Positions 52,538 through 60,227 of a DNA stretch of 64,000 nucleotides are shown in pieces. Origin of the DNA: Rhodococcus tukisamuensis NBRC 100609 (GTDB lineage Bacteria > Actinomycetota > Actinomycetes > Mycobacteriales > Mycobacteriaceae); contig NZ_BCXG01000021.1 of the NCBI RefSeq assembly GCF_001894985.1, positions 29,596 through 93,595 of the forward strand, read 5' to 3'. The notes under the pieces were generated by a model. That model saw only the letters and a list, made by a program, of their open reading frames with translations, made no database searches and was not told the DNA's origin. Position 1 is the stretch's first letter, and every line of letters begins with the position of its first letter. The position numbers and the translations under genes are program-made.

Positions 52538-55516
52538 ATGAGACCGCTGCCGGGCCATACCTTCGAGGAGCTGGAGATCAGCGTCCTCCAGGTCGGCGGA
52601 GATGTCTGGCTGTCGGCGCAGTCCCGGCTGGGATCCGTGTTCGCGGTCCGCCGCCCCATGCCGGAATGGGCGCTCCCCGAGACGGTCTCGGGGAAGCCCG
52701 CCCGCGCGCCGGCCGACTGGCTCGCCGACGCGGTCCGGCATGCGCGCACCGATGCGAGTGCGTCCGCACTCGACGTGGGGCGGGTGCTGACGGACCTGGT
52801 CTTCGGGGTGCCCGAGATCGTCACCCTGCTCCAGCGGACTCGGGGCACCGCGGGCACCACCGGTGTGCAGCTGCTCATCCGGGTGCTGGCGGCGCCGCAG
52901 GCCGTCTGCGCGTGGCCCTGGGAGTTGCTGCTGGACCCGGAGCGGCCGAACCGGTTCCTCGCCATGTCGCGCGATGTCCACATCGTGCGTTCGGGGCGGT
53001 CGCGTACCTACCCGATCAGGCAGGCCCCGATCGAGCCCCCGCTCAACATGTTGCTGGTGATGTCGAGCCCGCTCTGGGCGGAGCGGAAGAACGGCGAGGC
53101 ACCATTCGACCTCTACGCGGAGAAGCGCAGCTTGCTCGCCGAACTCCAGCCGATGATCGACCGTGGCCTGTTGCGCGTTGTGGTCGAAGACCGTCCGTCC
53201 GTGGAACGTCTCAGGTCCCGAATGGGGATGCAACGAAGCGGGTTTCATCTGTTCCACTACCTGGGGCACGCCAACCCCAACGGGCTCAAGCTGGAGCGGC
53301 GAAACGGCCGCGGCATGCTCCTGCCGAGCCAGGAGTTCGCGATGTTGCTCCAGCAGCTTCCCGACCTGCGCCTGGCAGTGTTCGCGGGATGCGAGACGGC
53401 GCGCGCACCGGACGAGACGGCGCAGGAGGCAGGCTGGCCGGGACCGTTGTCCTCGGCGGACTACTGCGTACGCGATGCGTGCCCGATGGTGATCGGGATG
53501 CAGGCGGTCCTGCCCTTCGGTACCGAACGACTGTTCACCCGGTTCTTCTATCAGGCACTGACGGCCGGCCACCCCGTGGCCGAGGCGCTGCGTCTGGCCC
53601 GGCTTGCCATCCAGGGTGACGAGTACAGCGGTGGCTCCCTGCTCAACTGGGCGGTCCCCTGCCTGTTCGTCGGCGGCAGCGAACCGGGTGCGGTCATCGA
53701 CCCCGGGGCGAAGGCGCGGCCGGTCCCCGCGCCGCGCCCGGTCGGGCTGCGCCTGGGCGTCCGGCAGGGCGAACTGCGATTCATCTCCAGGCTGGCGGAA
53801 CTGCGCGAGTCGGTGGACGTTCTCTCCGGGCACACGTCGGCGCGCCTGCTGTGCGTGATCGGGATGCCCGCGACTGGCAAGACCGCGCTTCTCGACCGGG
53901 TGCTGGAGGAGCTCGACCCGGGGATCGGCTACCTGTTCATCAGCGCCAGGCGCCTACTCGCAGACCAGGACAAGGCACAAGGCCAGGACCCGGTGCGCAT
54001 GCTCGCAGGCCTGGTCGCCGAACTGATTCAGGCCACGGGTGTTGCGGCGGCCGGCGCGGGGAAGTTCCGGTCCGACGACTGGTGGGAGCGGCTGCTCGGT
54101 GACCTCGCGAACGTTCCGCTCGCGATCGTCATCGACGATGGTGACCTGCTCCTCGGCGAGGAGCCGGGCGCCCGCGCCCTCCTCGAGGCGCTCGCCACCC
54201 TGACCGAACGACGCGGACGCGCTCGGCTGGCCGTCGCCGCCACCAGGGAACTCGACGAACTGACGAGCGCCCTGCTCGCCTCGGAGGTACGCACGATTCG
54301 ACTCGATTCACTCTCCTGGCCTGAGGTGTGGCAATGGATTCGGCGAAATCTCCCGGCCCTCACGCGGTATCCCGAGAAGGAGCTGTCCAGGCTCTACGTC
54401 GACCTCCGCCACCTGGAGCTGTGGGAGCAGCTGGCCGACCTCGCGGCCCAGGAGGGTGACTTCGACGCGGAGAAGCTGCCCGGCCTCGTCAGGCAACTCG
54501 GGGCCGAGCCGGGCGCGATGGCCGAGCGTGCAACGACCCCAGCCGAGTTCTTCGGGGCCGAGGCGGAACCCGAGACCGCCCCGGTGACCGAGCTGCCCAT
54601 CGCGGTGCCGGCGAAGCGGGCCCTGCGGATCGCGGTCGCGGGGCCGTTCACAGCCGGCCGCCGCCACGAGATAGCCGACGCCGTCACCCAGTGCGCCATC
54701 GACCACACGGTGCCCGGACGGGTCGTCGTGGGGGTGCCGGGTGACAACGAGTCCGCGATGGCCGAGCTGCTACCCCTCGAGTTGGCCTTCTCGGACGGGG
54801 CACCGCCGGACAGCGAGGTGTGCAACTGGATGACCGAGGCCGGCCGGGCAGGCGCGGACCTCCTGGTCATCGACTACGGGAAGACGGTGCCCTCGAACGC
54901 GGAGAACGAGGTCATGTCGGCGCTGGCGGCCGACGGCCGACTGATCATCGCGTCGGGGGATCACTCGGAGGAGCCGACCTACCCGGCGTGGTGTGACGAC
55001 GTGCTGGCCGTCGGGGCGATCGAGGACGACGGCTCGTTGACCCACGAGACCCCGTTCTTCCCTGATGTGGGCAAGCCGGACATCTATGCGCCGAGGACGA
55101 TCTCCGGTACCTCCTGCGACCAGATGGTCGACGAACCGGAGATGGAAGGCACGACCTTCGCCGCCCTGTACGTCGCGGTCGCCGCGATGTTGGTCTGGGC
55201 GACCGACCGTGACCTGAGCGCCAAGGATGTCCGGGGTCTGCTAGTCGACACGGCGTCCCCGCTGCCGGTCGACGACGGCCGGCCCGCACGGCGGTTGTCG
55301 GTCGCCGCGGCGCTCGAGCGCGTTCGTCGGGACGTCATCGTCGGCACGCTGGGGTCCGATGCTCTCGAGCTCGGCCAGCTGCTGGCCGAGACGTCGATCC
55401 GTCCGGAGGTGGTGGTCCCGATCCTCGACAAACTCGTCGCGGGCGAGTCCCTCCGCAAGGTGATCAGGAACGGGGTGGAGCAGTACGAGCGCAGCGATCG
55501 TGCGGCGGCCGGGTAG
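52538..55516 (+). CDS. CHAT protease - P-loop NTPase - degenerate subtilase fusion
   Basis: A 992-residue three-part protein. Residues about 1-390 hold a CHAT (caspase-like) peptidase with H244 in HYLGHAN and C285 in AVFAGCETA, the expected dyad. Residues about 410-660 hold an AAA/STAND-like NTPase, with Walker A GMPATGKT (442-449) and Walker B AIVIDDGD (529-536). Residues about 690-920 look like the second half of a subtilase: YPAWCDDVLAVGAI, KPDIYAPR and GTTFAALYVAVAAML, where the catalytic serine of GTS is threonine (T873) and the oxyanion asparagine is aspartate. It is probably a sensor/signal hub that activates a protease. The ATG at 52538 follows AGGAG. Confidence 0.87.
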   Translation: MRPLPGHTFEELEISVLQVGGDVWLSAQSRLGSVFAVRRPMPEWALPETVSGKPARAPADWLADAVRHARTDASASALDVGRVLTDLVFGVPEIVTLLQRTRGTAGTTGVQLLIRVLAAPQAVCAWPWELLLDPERPNRFLAMSRDVHIVRSGRSRTYPIRQAPIEPPLNMLLVMSSPLWAERKNGEAPFDLYAEKRSLLAELQPMIDRGLLRVVVEDRPSVERLRSRMGMQRSGFHLFHYLGHANPNGLKLERRNGRGMLLPSQEFAMLLQQLPDLRLAVFAGCETARAPDETAQEAGWPGPLSSADYCVRDACPMVIGMQAVLPFGTERLFTRFFYQALTAGHPVAEALRLARLAIQGDEYSGGSLLNWAVPCLFVGGSEPGAVIDPGAKARPVPAPRPVGLRLGVRQGELRFISRLAELRESVDVLSGHTSARLLCVIGMPATGKTALLDRVLEELDPGIGYLFISARRLLADQDKAQGQDPVRMLAGLVAELIQATGVAAAGAGKFRSDDWWERLLGDLANVPLAIVIDDGDLLLGEEPGARALLEALATLTERRGRARLAVAATRELDELTSALLASEVRTIRLDSLSWPEVWQWIRRNLPALTRYPEKELSRLYVDLRHLELWEQLADLAAQEGDFDAEKLPGLVRQLGAEPGAMAERATTPAEFFGAEAEPETAPVTELPIAVPAKRALRIAVAGPFTAGRRHEIADAVTQCAIDHTVPGRVVVGVPGDNESAMAELLPLELAFSDGAPPDSEVCNWMTEAGRAGADLLVIDYGKTVPSNAENEVMSALAADGRLIIASGDHSEEPTYPAWCDDVLAVGAIEDDGSLTHETPFFPDVGKPDIYAPRTISGTSCDQMVDEPEMEGTTFAALYVAVAAMLVWATDRDLSAKDVRGLLVDTASPLPVDDGRPARRLSVAAALERVRRDVIVGTLGSDALELGQLLAETSIRPEVVVPILDKLVAGESLRKVIRNGVEQYERSDRAAAG

Positions 55517-55575
55517 GACGCCGGTCGAACCGCGAGCAGATCAGCACGTTGGGGTTCGCAACGAAAGGAAACGTG

Positions 55576-57693
55576 ATGACGATCGTCACTCCTCGGCCCG
55601 GCCACCAGGGAGAGCAGGAAATTGGCAGTGCCACGGGCCGAACGGGGACATTCGAGAGCGAGCGGCAACGCCAGGGTGAGGCCGCCGCGCAGCGCGCGCG
55701 GGAGCGGGCCCCGCAACGCGGTGAGCACGTGAGCGTGCTCTCCGGGCCCGGCGGTGTCGCCGCGGCGGACACCCCCGAGCGCATCGCGAAACGGCTGGAC
55801 CGGCTGAGCCGTTACTACGCCGGCGAGGAGCTGTCCGCACAGCCGATGGCGGACCCGCCGGAAGCGGTGGTGGAGGAGGCCCTGAACCGGATCAGTGACG
55901 TCGTCGACGTTGACGGCAGCCCCGAGGTCGTGCTCGAAAAGATCATCAACACAGCGGATTTCGTCGGCGCCCGGTATCTCGACGCCGGTGTGGCTGCGTC
56001 GCGTGCCGTCTGTCGGGTGGTCATTCGCGACGGACGCGGGATCGACCAGGGCTTCGGGACCGGGTCGCTCGTCTCGCCGACGCTGATGCTGACCAACCAT
56101 CACGTGCTGCCGGACGCGGACACGGCCCGCAACAGTGTGATCGAGTTCAACTTCCAGGACGGGGTCGACGGCAGGGAATTGCCGAGGCAGACCTTCCCGC
56201 TCGACCCGGGGGGCTTCTTCGTCGCGGACCGGGAACGGGACTTCGCCCTCGTCGCGGTCCGAGGTCGGCCCGAGTTGCTCGCGCCGTTCGGCTTCAACCG
56301 GTTGATCGAGTCGGAGGGCAAGGCGATCATCGGTGACTTCGTCACCATCGTGCAGCATCCCCGCGGCGCCAAGAAGCAGATCGCGTTGCGCGAGAACCGG
56401 ATCGTCGACATTCCGGATCGCTTCCTGCACTACTCGGCGGACACCGAACCGGGGTCCTCGGGATCCCCGGCCTTCAACGACCAGTGGGAGGTCGTCGCCC
56501 TGCATCACGCGAGCGTGCGGGCACCCGCGCACACAGAGTTCGGTGGGGTCCTGAACGAGGGGGTGCGGATCAGCCGGATCCTCCAGCACCTCCGCGGCCT
56601 GGACCTGCCGCCCGCGTGGCGCTCACTCGTGGACCAGGCCTTTGCCGTCGACCAGGTGGAACGGCAGACCCCGGCGGTGGACCTGCCGACGCCCGCCACC
56701 GAATGGCGGCGGCAGACCTCCCGCGAGGGCGAGGTGACCGTGCAGATTCCACTCGAGATCACCGTGCGCGTGGGCGCCTCCGGGGGCGGCAGCTCGCCAT
56801 CCGTCACGGGCGGCTCGCCGCCGTTTGCCGTGGTCGGCTCGTCGCGGGCCGCCGGACCCGAACCGGAGGCGATCTCCATCGACCCGGACTACCGCAACCG
56901 CGGTGGCTACGACGCGGGTTTCCTGGGCGTGCCGCTGCCGCTGCCCGAGCACGGCGGAGCGTTGGAGGCGGTCGCCTCCCCGGAGCTGCGCTACCACCAT
57001 TTCAGTGTCGTCATGCACCGGACCAGGGCGCTCGCCCTGTTCACCGCGGTGAACATCGACGGCAAGCAGTCGCAGGACCTGCGGCGCGAGAGCGACCGCT
57101 GGATCCTCGATCCGCGGCTGCCCGCGAACCAACAGACCGGCGAGGCGGTCTACAAGGAGAATCCCCTCGACCGCGGGCACCTGGTGCGCCGGCTCGATCC
57201 GGCCTGGGGCCCGGCCGCGAAGGCCGCGAACGACGACACCTTCCACTTCACCAATTGCACTCCGCAGCACCACGATTTCAACGCCGGCAGCACCCTCTGG
57301 CTGGGGCTGGAGGATTACATCCTGAACAACACGGACAATGCCGACCTCGCTGTCAGCGTGGTGTCGGGGCCGGTGCTGGCGGCCGACGATCCCCGGTACC
57401 GCGGGGTGTTGCTGCCCCGGCAGTTCTGGAAGACCGTGGCCATGGTCAAGCAGGACGGCGAGCTGTCCGTCACCGGGTACCTGCTCAGCCAGGCGGCGCT
57501 GCTCGAGGAGTTCGCGGAGGGGGAGGAGGCGTTCTCCTTCGGTGCATATCGCACCTTCCAGGTCCCGGTCCGGCGGATCGCCGCGTTGACCGGACTCGGC
57601 CTGGATGCGTACCTCGCGGCCGATCCGCTCGAGCACATCGAGGCCAGCGGCCTGCCCCGCGAACTGATCCGCCCGCAGGACCTCCTTCTCTGA
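55576..57693 (+). CDS. Trypsin-like protease fused to DNA/RNA non-specific endonuclease
   Basis: A 705-residue two-domain protein. After a charged N-terminal region (1-130) comes a trypsin-like domain with catalytic H176 (TNHHVL), D222 (ERDFALVAV) and S295 (EPGSSGSPAF). The C-terminal half is a His-Me finger nuclease of the DNA/RNA non-specific endonuclease family, with the DRGH motif at 532-535 and the metal-binding DTFHFTNCTPQHHDFN and LWLGLEDYI. Both active sites look intact. I infer that proteolysis releases or activates the nuclease. The ATG at 55576 follows AAAGGAA, 59 bases after the CHAT gene. No signal peptide is present. Confidence 0.9.
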   Translation: MTIVTPRPGHQGEQEIGSATGRTGTFESERQRQGEAAAQRARERAPQRGEHVSVLSGPGGVAAADTPERIAKRLDRLSRYYAGEELSAQPMADPPEAVVEEALNRISDVVDVDGSPEVVLEKIINTADFVGARYLDAGVAASRAVCRVVIRDGRGIDQGFGTGSLVSPTLMLTNHHVLPDADTARNSVIEFNFQDGVDGRELPRQTFPLDPGGFFVADRERDFALVAVRGRPELLAPFGFNRLIESEGKAIIGDFVTIVQHPRGAKKQIALRENRIVDIPDRFLHYSADTEPGSSGSPAFNDQWEVVALHHASVRAPAHTEFGGVLNEGVRISRILQHLRGLDLPPAWRSLVDQAFAVDQVERQTPAVDLPTPATEWRRQTSREGEVTVQIPLEITVRVGASGGGSSPSVTGGSPPFAVVGSSRAAGPEPEAISIDPDYRNRGGYDAGFLGVPLPLPEHGGALEAVASPELRYHHFSVVMHRTRALALFTAVNIDGKQSQDLRRESDRWILDPRLPANQQTGEAVYKENPLDRGHLVRRLDPAWGPAAKAANDDTFHFTNCTPQHHDFNAGSTLWLGLEDYILNNTDNADLAVSVVSGPVLAADDPRYRGVLLPRQFWKTVAMVKQDGELSVTGYLLSQAALLEEFAEGEEAFSFGAYRTFQVPVRRIAALTGLGLDAYLAADPLEHIEASGLPRELIRPQDLLL

Positions 57694-57723
57694 CGATCAA
57701 CGGTTGCAAAGGAGTTCAAGGAA

Positions 57724-58959
57724 ATGACCAGCAACGACGCAAATGTCGAACTGCCGACTCGTCGCAAGTGTGGAGCGATGGAGGTGCACCGCAGGTTGCT
57801 GACGGAGTCGGAGTCCTACCGCATCGCGCGATCGGAGATCGAGAATCAGACGATCGAGTTGGAGTCGACCGGCGCGGCAGCTGCCCGCGGCCTCGCACGG
57901 ATCCCGGTCGTCGTCCACGTGGTGGCGCACACCCCGGAGCAGAACATCTCCGATGCGCAGATCGCGAGCCAGATCGAGGTGCTCAACCGGGACTTCCGCG
58001 CCGCCAACGACGACCTGTCGACGGTCCCCGCCGTCTTCGAGGAGCTGGTCGGTGACGCGCAGCTCGAGTTCTTCCTCGCCACCGCCGATCCGCTGGGGCG
58101 GCCGTCCAACGGCATCACCCGCACGTCGACCAACGTCGCCGCGTTCGACCAGGGTGACGGCGTCAAGTTCGTCGAGAGCGGTGGGGCCACTGCGTGGCCC
58201 GCCGAGCGCTACCTGAACATCTGGGTCTGCCAGCTGGAGGGAGGGCTGCTCGGCTATGCGCAGTTCCCCGGCGGCCCGGTCGCGACCGACGGAGTCGTGA
58301 TCACGCACACCGGATTCGGGACCGTGGGCACCGCGGCGGCCCCGTTCAACCTCGGCCGGACCACCACCCACGAGATCGGTCACTACCTCAATCTGTTTCA
58401 CATCTGGGGTGACGACGGCACCGGCTGCCGCGGCAGCGACGAGGTGGACGACACGCCCAACCAGGCCGGTTCCAACGGCGGCATCCCCACCTTCCCCAGG
58501 ATCACTTGCAACAACGGCCCCAACGGGGACCTGTTCATGGACTACATGGACTACACCGACGACGCGGGGATGGTGATGTTCACCAAGGGGCAGGTCGCCC
58601 GGATGACGGCGTGCCTGGACGGCGCCCGCAGGCAGTTGTGGACCGAGCGGCACGCGCCGGAGCCCGCGGTTCCCCGGGTGGAGGCCCCGCCTGCCACCGC
58701 AGAGGCCCCGGCGGTGGCAGGCGCGGTGTCCGTCATCGGTCAGCCGACCGTGGTCTCGACGGATTCCGGACGCATGGACGTCTTCGTGACGGGGGCGGAC
58801 GGCGCCGTGCACCACAAGTGGTGGGACGGCTCCGGGTGGCGGCCCTCGCAGGACGGATGGGAATCGCTCGGCCGACCGGAACTCGCGGCACGCGCCGAGT
58901 GGCATGCGGGAGACGGCGAGGTGGCGGCCGAGCCATCGGAAATGTCGGCCTCCACGTAG
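57724..58959 (+). CDS. M43-type (pappalysin/cytophagalysin) metalloprotease with one lectin-like blade
   Basis: A 411-residue protein with a zinc metalloprotease core. The motif [11 protein letters not shown] gives zinc ligands H216, H220 and H226, and the Met-turn is in [11 protein letters not shown]. The preceding [20 protein letters not shown] and LNIWVCQL match M43B enzymes. M43 enzymes usually have a secretion signal; none is seen here. Residues about 325-370 contain a single blade of the Photorhabdus-lectin-like repeat ([20 protein letters not shown]), of which several normally form a propeller. The ATG at 57724 follows AAGGAG. The next gene starts two bases after its stop. Confidence 0.85.
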   Translation: MTSNDANVELPTRRKCGAMEVHRRLLTESESYRIARSEIENQTIELESTGAAAARGLARIPVVVHVVAHTPEQNISDAQIASQIEVLNRDFRAANDDLSTVPAVFEELVGDAQLEFFLATADPLGRPSNGITRTSTNVAAFDQGDGVKFVESGGATAWPAERYLNIWVCQLEGGLLGYAQFPGGPVATDGVVITHTGFGTVGTAAAPFNLGRTTTHEIGHYLNLFHIWGDDGTGCRGSDEVDDTPNQAGSNGGIPTFPRITCNNGPNGDLFMDYMDYTDDAGMVMFTKGQVARMTACLDGARRQLWTERHAPEPAVPRVEAPPATAEAPAVAGAVSVIGQPTVVSTDSGRMDVFVTGADGAVHHKWWDGSGWRPSQDGWESLGRPELAARAEWHAGDGEVAAEPSEMSAST

Positions 58960-58961
58960 AC

Positions 58962-59288
58962 GTGACGGAGCACGGCGTGACGGAGCTGTGCGGACGCTGG
59001 GGCCATTCGTTCGAGGAGGACCACGACGGCATCCGGGTGTACCGGCCGGCCGGGTACGACTTCCCGCGGGCGCGAGGTCGTGACGGGATCGAGTTCCGGC
59101 CGGACGGTTCCTACGTCGACTGGGCGGTGGGCCGGGGCGATGCCAACGAAGCCCGTGAGGGCAGTTGGGTGTCGGGCGCTGGGAACGAGCGCCTGGAACT
59201 GACCACGGCGGCCGGGGAGCATCGGGTCGTTCGGGTGGTCCGGGTCGAAAAGGGTCGCCTGGAGCTGGAAGTGGGTGACGCACCGTGA
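58962..59288 (+). CDS. Small beta-rich protein, unknown family
   Basis: A 108-residue acidic protein beginning MTEHGVTELCGRWGHSFEED. It has GIEFRPDGSYVDWAVGRGDA and GSWVSGAGNERLELTTAAGE in alternating-strand form, resembling a small lipocalin-like barrel. The GTG start lies two bases after the metalloprotease stop, so translation is probably coupled. A frameshifted continuation of the metalloprotease was considered and rejected because the upstream protein already ends in a low-complexity tail. It could be an immunity, chaperone or inhibitor protein for one of the neighbouring enzymes (inference). Confidence 0.7.
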   Translation: MTEHGVTELCGRWGHSFEEDHDGIRVYRPAGYDFPRARGRDGIEFRPDGSYVDWAVGRGDANEAREGSWVSGAGNERLELTTAAGEHRVVRVVRVEKGRLELEVGDAP

Positions 59289-59482
59289 CCGGCGAGAAGG
59301 CCGACCTCAGCGTGGCCGCGCGCATCCCCTTTCGGCAGGTCCGCGGCGATCATCGTGTGCCGGAGGCACGCGGCTCGATGTGCCCAGAGCCTGAGCAAGT
59401 CGGTGAGTCGGATGGCCCAGGGCGCCCGTTCACGGCGGCGGTCGCAAGCCGCGATCACATCACTGTCGAAGGGGAACCCACG

Positions 59483-60196
59483 ATGCGGCTATCGTTGCTC
59501 GGCGGATTCGCCCTCCGAATGGACGGTCGGGCCATCGCTCTCCCGCTGAACGCGCAACGTGTCCTGGCGTATTTGTCCTTGGACAAGGTGAGTCGACCAG
59601 AGTGCGATCGCGCGTTGTTGGCGGAGCGATTGTGGGTGGATGCGCCGACTGGGCGCGCCAGGGGAAGACTGCGTACTGCGATGTGGCGAATCAGACAGGC
59701 GAGCCCGGATCTAGTGGGCGGCAACACCAACAACGTCTGGCTTGCCGACGACGTCGATGTCGATGTCCACGACTTCTCGCACGCGGCGCACCGGCTGTTG
59801 TCCGAAACGAGCGATCTTCCGACCGATCCCACACAGGTGGCGGTCCGGCCTGCGGAGCTGCTGCCGAGCTGGGACGAGGACTGGCTCATGCTGGCACGAG
59901 AGCAGTTGCGGCAGTTGTGGATGCACGCGCTCGAAGCGTCGGCTCGCCGATTGCTCGACGCCGGGATGATTCCGCAGGCGATAGACCAGCTGCTCGTGGT
60001 GGTGGCAGAGGAGCCGCTGCGCGAGTCGGCGCAGGCCCTACTGATCGAGGCGTACCTGCGGGAGGGAAACATGTGCGAGGCTCGACGCCAGCTCGCGTCG
60101 TTCGCGCGTCAATTGTGGACGGTGCTGCGTGTCCGGCCCTCTCGCGATCTGTGCGAGCGTGTTGGCGGTGAGCTGAACGTTGAACGGCTGCGGTGA
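59483..60196 (+). CDS. BTAD/SARP-type transcriptional regulator
   Basis: A 237-residue protein. The N-terminal winged-helix (MRLSLLGGFALRMDG, then ALLAERLWVDAPTGRARGRL) is the OmpR-like DNA-binding part. The rest is a helical bacterial transcriptional activation domain with ADDVDVDVHDFSHAAHRLL and EEPLRESAQALLIEAYLREG. SARP proteins activate secondary-metabolite or stress clusters in actinobacteria. I chose ATG 59483 (AAGGGG upstream); a GTG at 59285 overlapping the previous stop would add 66 unconserved residues. It closes the plus-strand island and probably controls it (inference). Confidence 0.85.
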   Translation: MRLSLLGGFALRMDGRAIALPLNAQRVLAYLSLDKVSRPECDRALLAERLWVDAPTGRARGRLRTAMWRIRQASPDLVGGNTNNVWLADDVDVDVHDFSHAAHRLLSETSDLPTDPTQVAVRPAELLPSWDEDWLMLAREQLRQLWMHALEASARRLLDAGMIPQAIDQLLVVVAEEPLRESAQALLIEAYLREGNMCEARRQLASFARQLWTVLRVRPSRDLCERVGGELNVERLR

Positions 60197-60217
60197 GCTG
60201 AACCTCGAACGGCTGCG
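60168..60217 (+). repeat. 25-bp tandem duplication at the 3' end of the BTAD gene
   Basis: GTGAGCTGAAC-gt-TGAACGGCTGCG at 60168 is followed directly by GTGAGCTGAAC-ct-CGAACGGCTGCG at 60193. The stop codon of the BTAD gene comes from the second copy, so the duplication sets the protein end. Confidence 0.8.
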
Positions 60218-60227
60218 TTGAGCCGGC

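Noticed and set aside
58900..58970. Possible frameshift joining the M43 protease to the downstream small protein
   Set aside because: The protease ends in a low-complexity tail and the small protein begins a compact fold of its own; stop and start are two bases apart, as in coupled genes.
59285..59482. GTG start at 59285 for the BTAD regulator, overlapping the previous stop
   Set aside because: It would add 66 residues without family similarity. The ATG at 59483 has a ribosome site and begins with the typical winged-helix strand.
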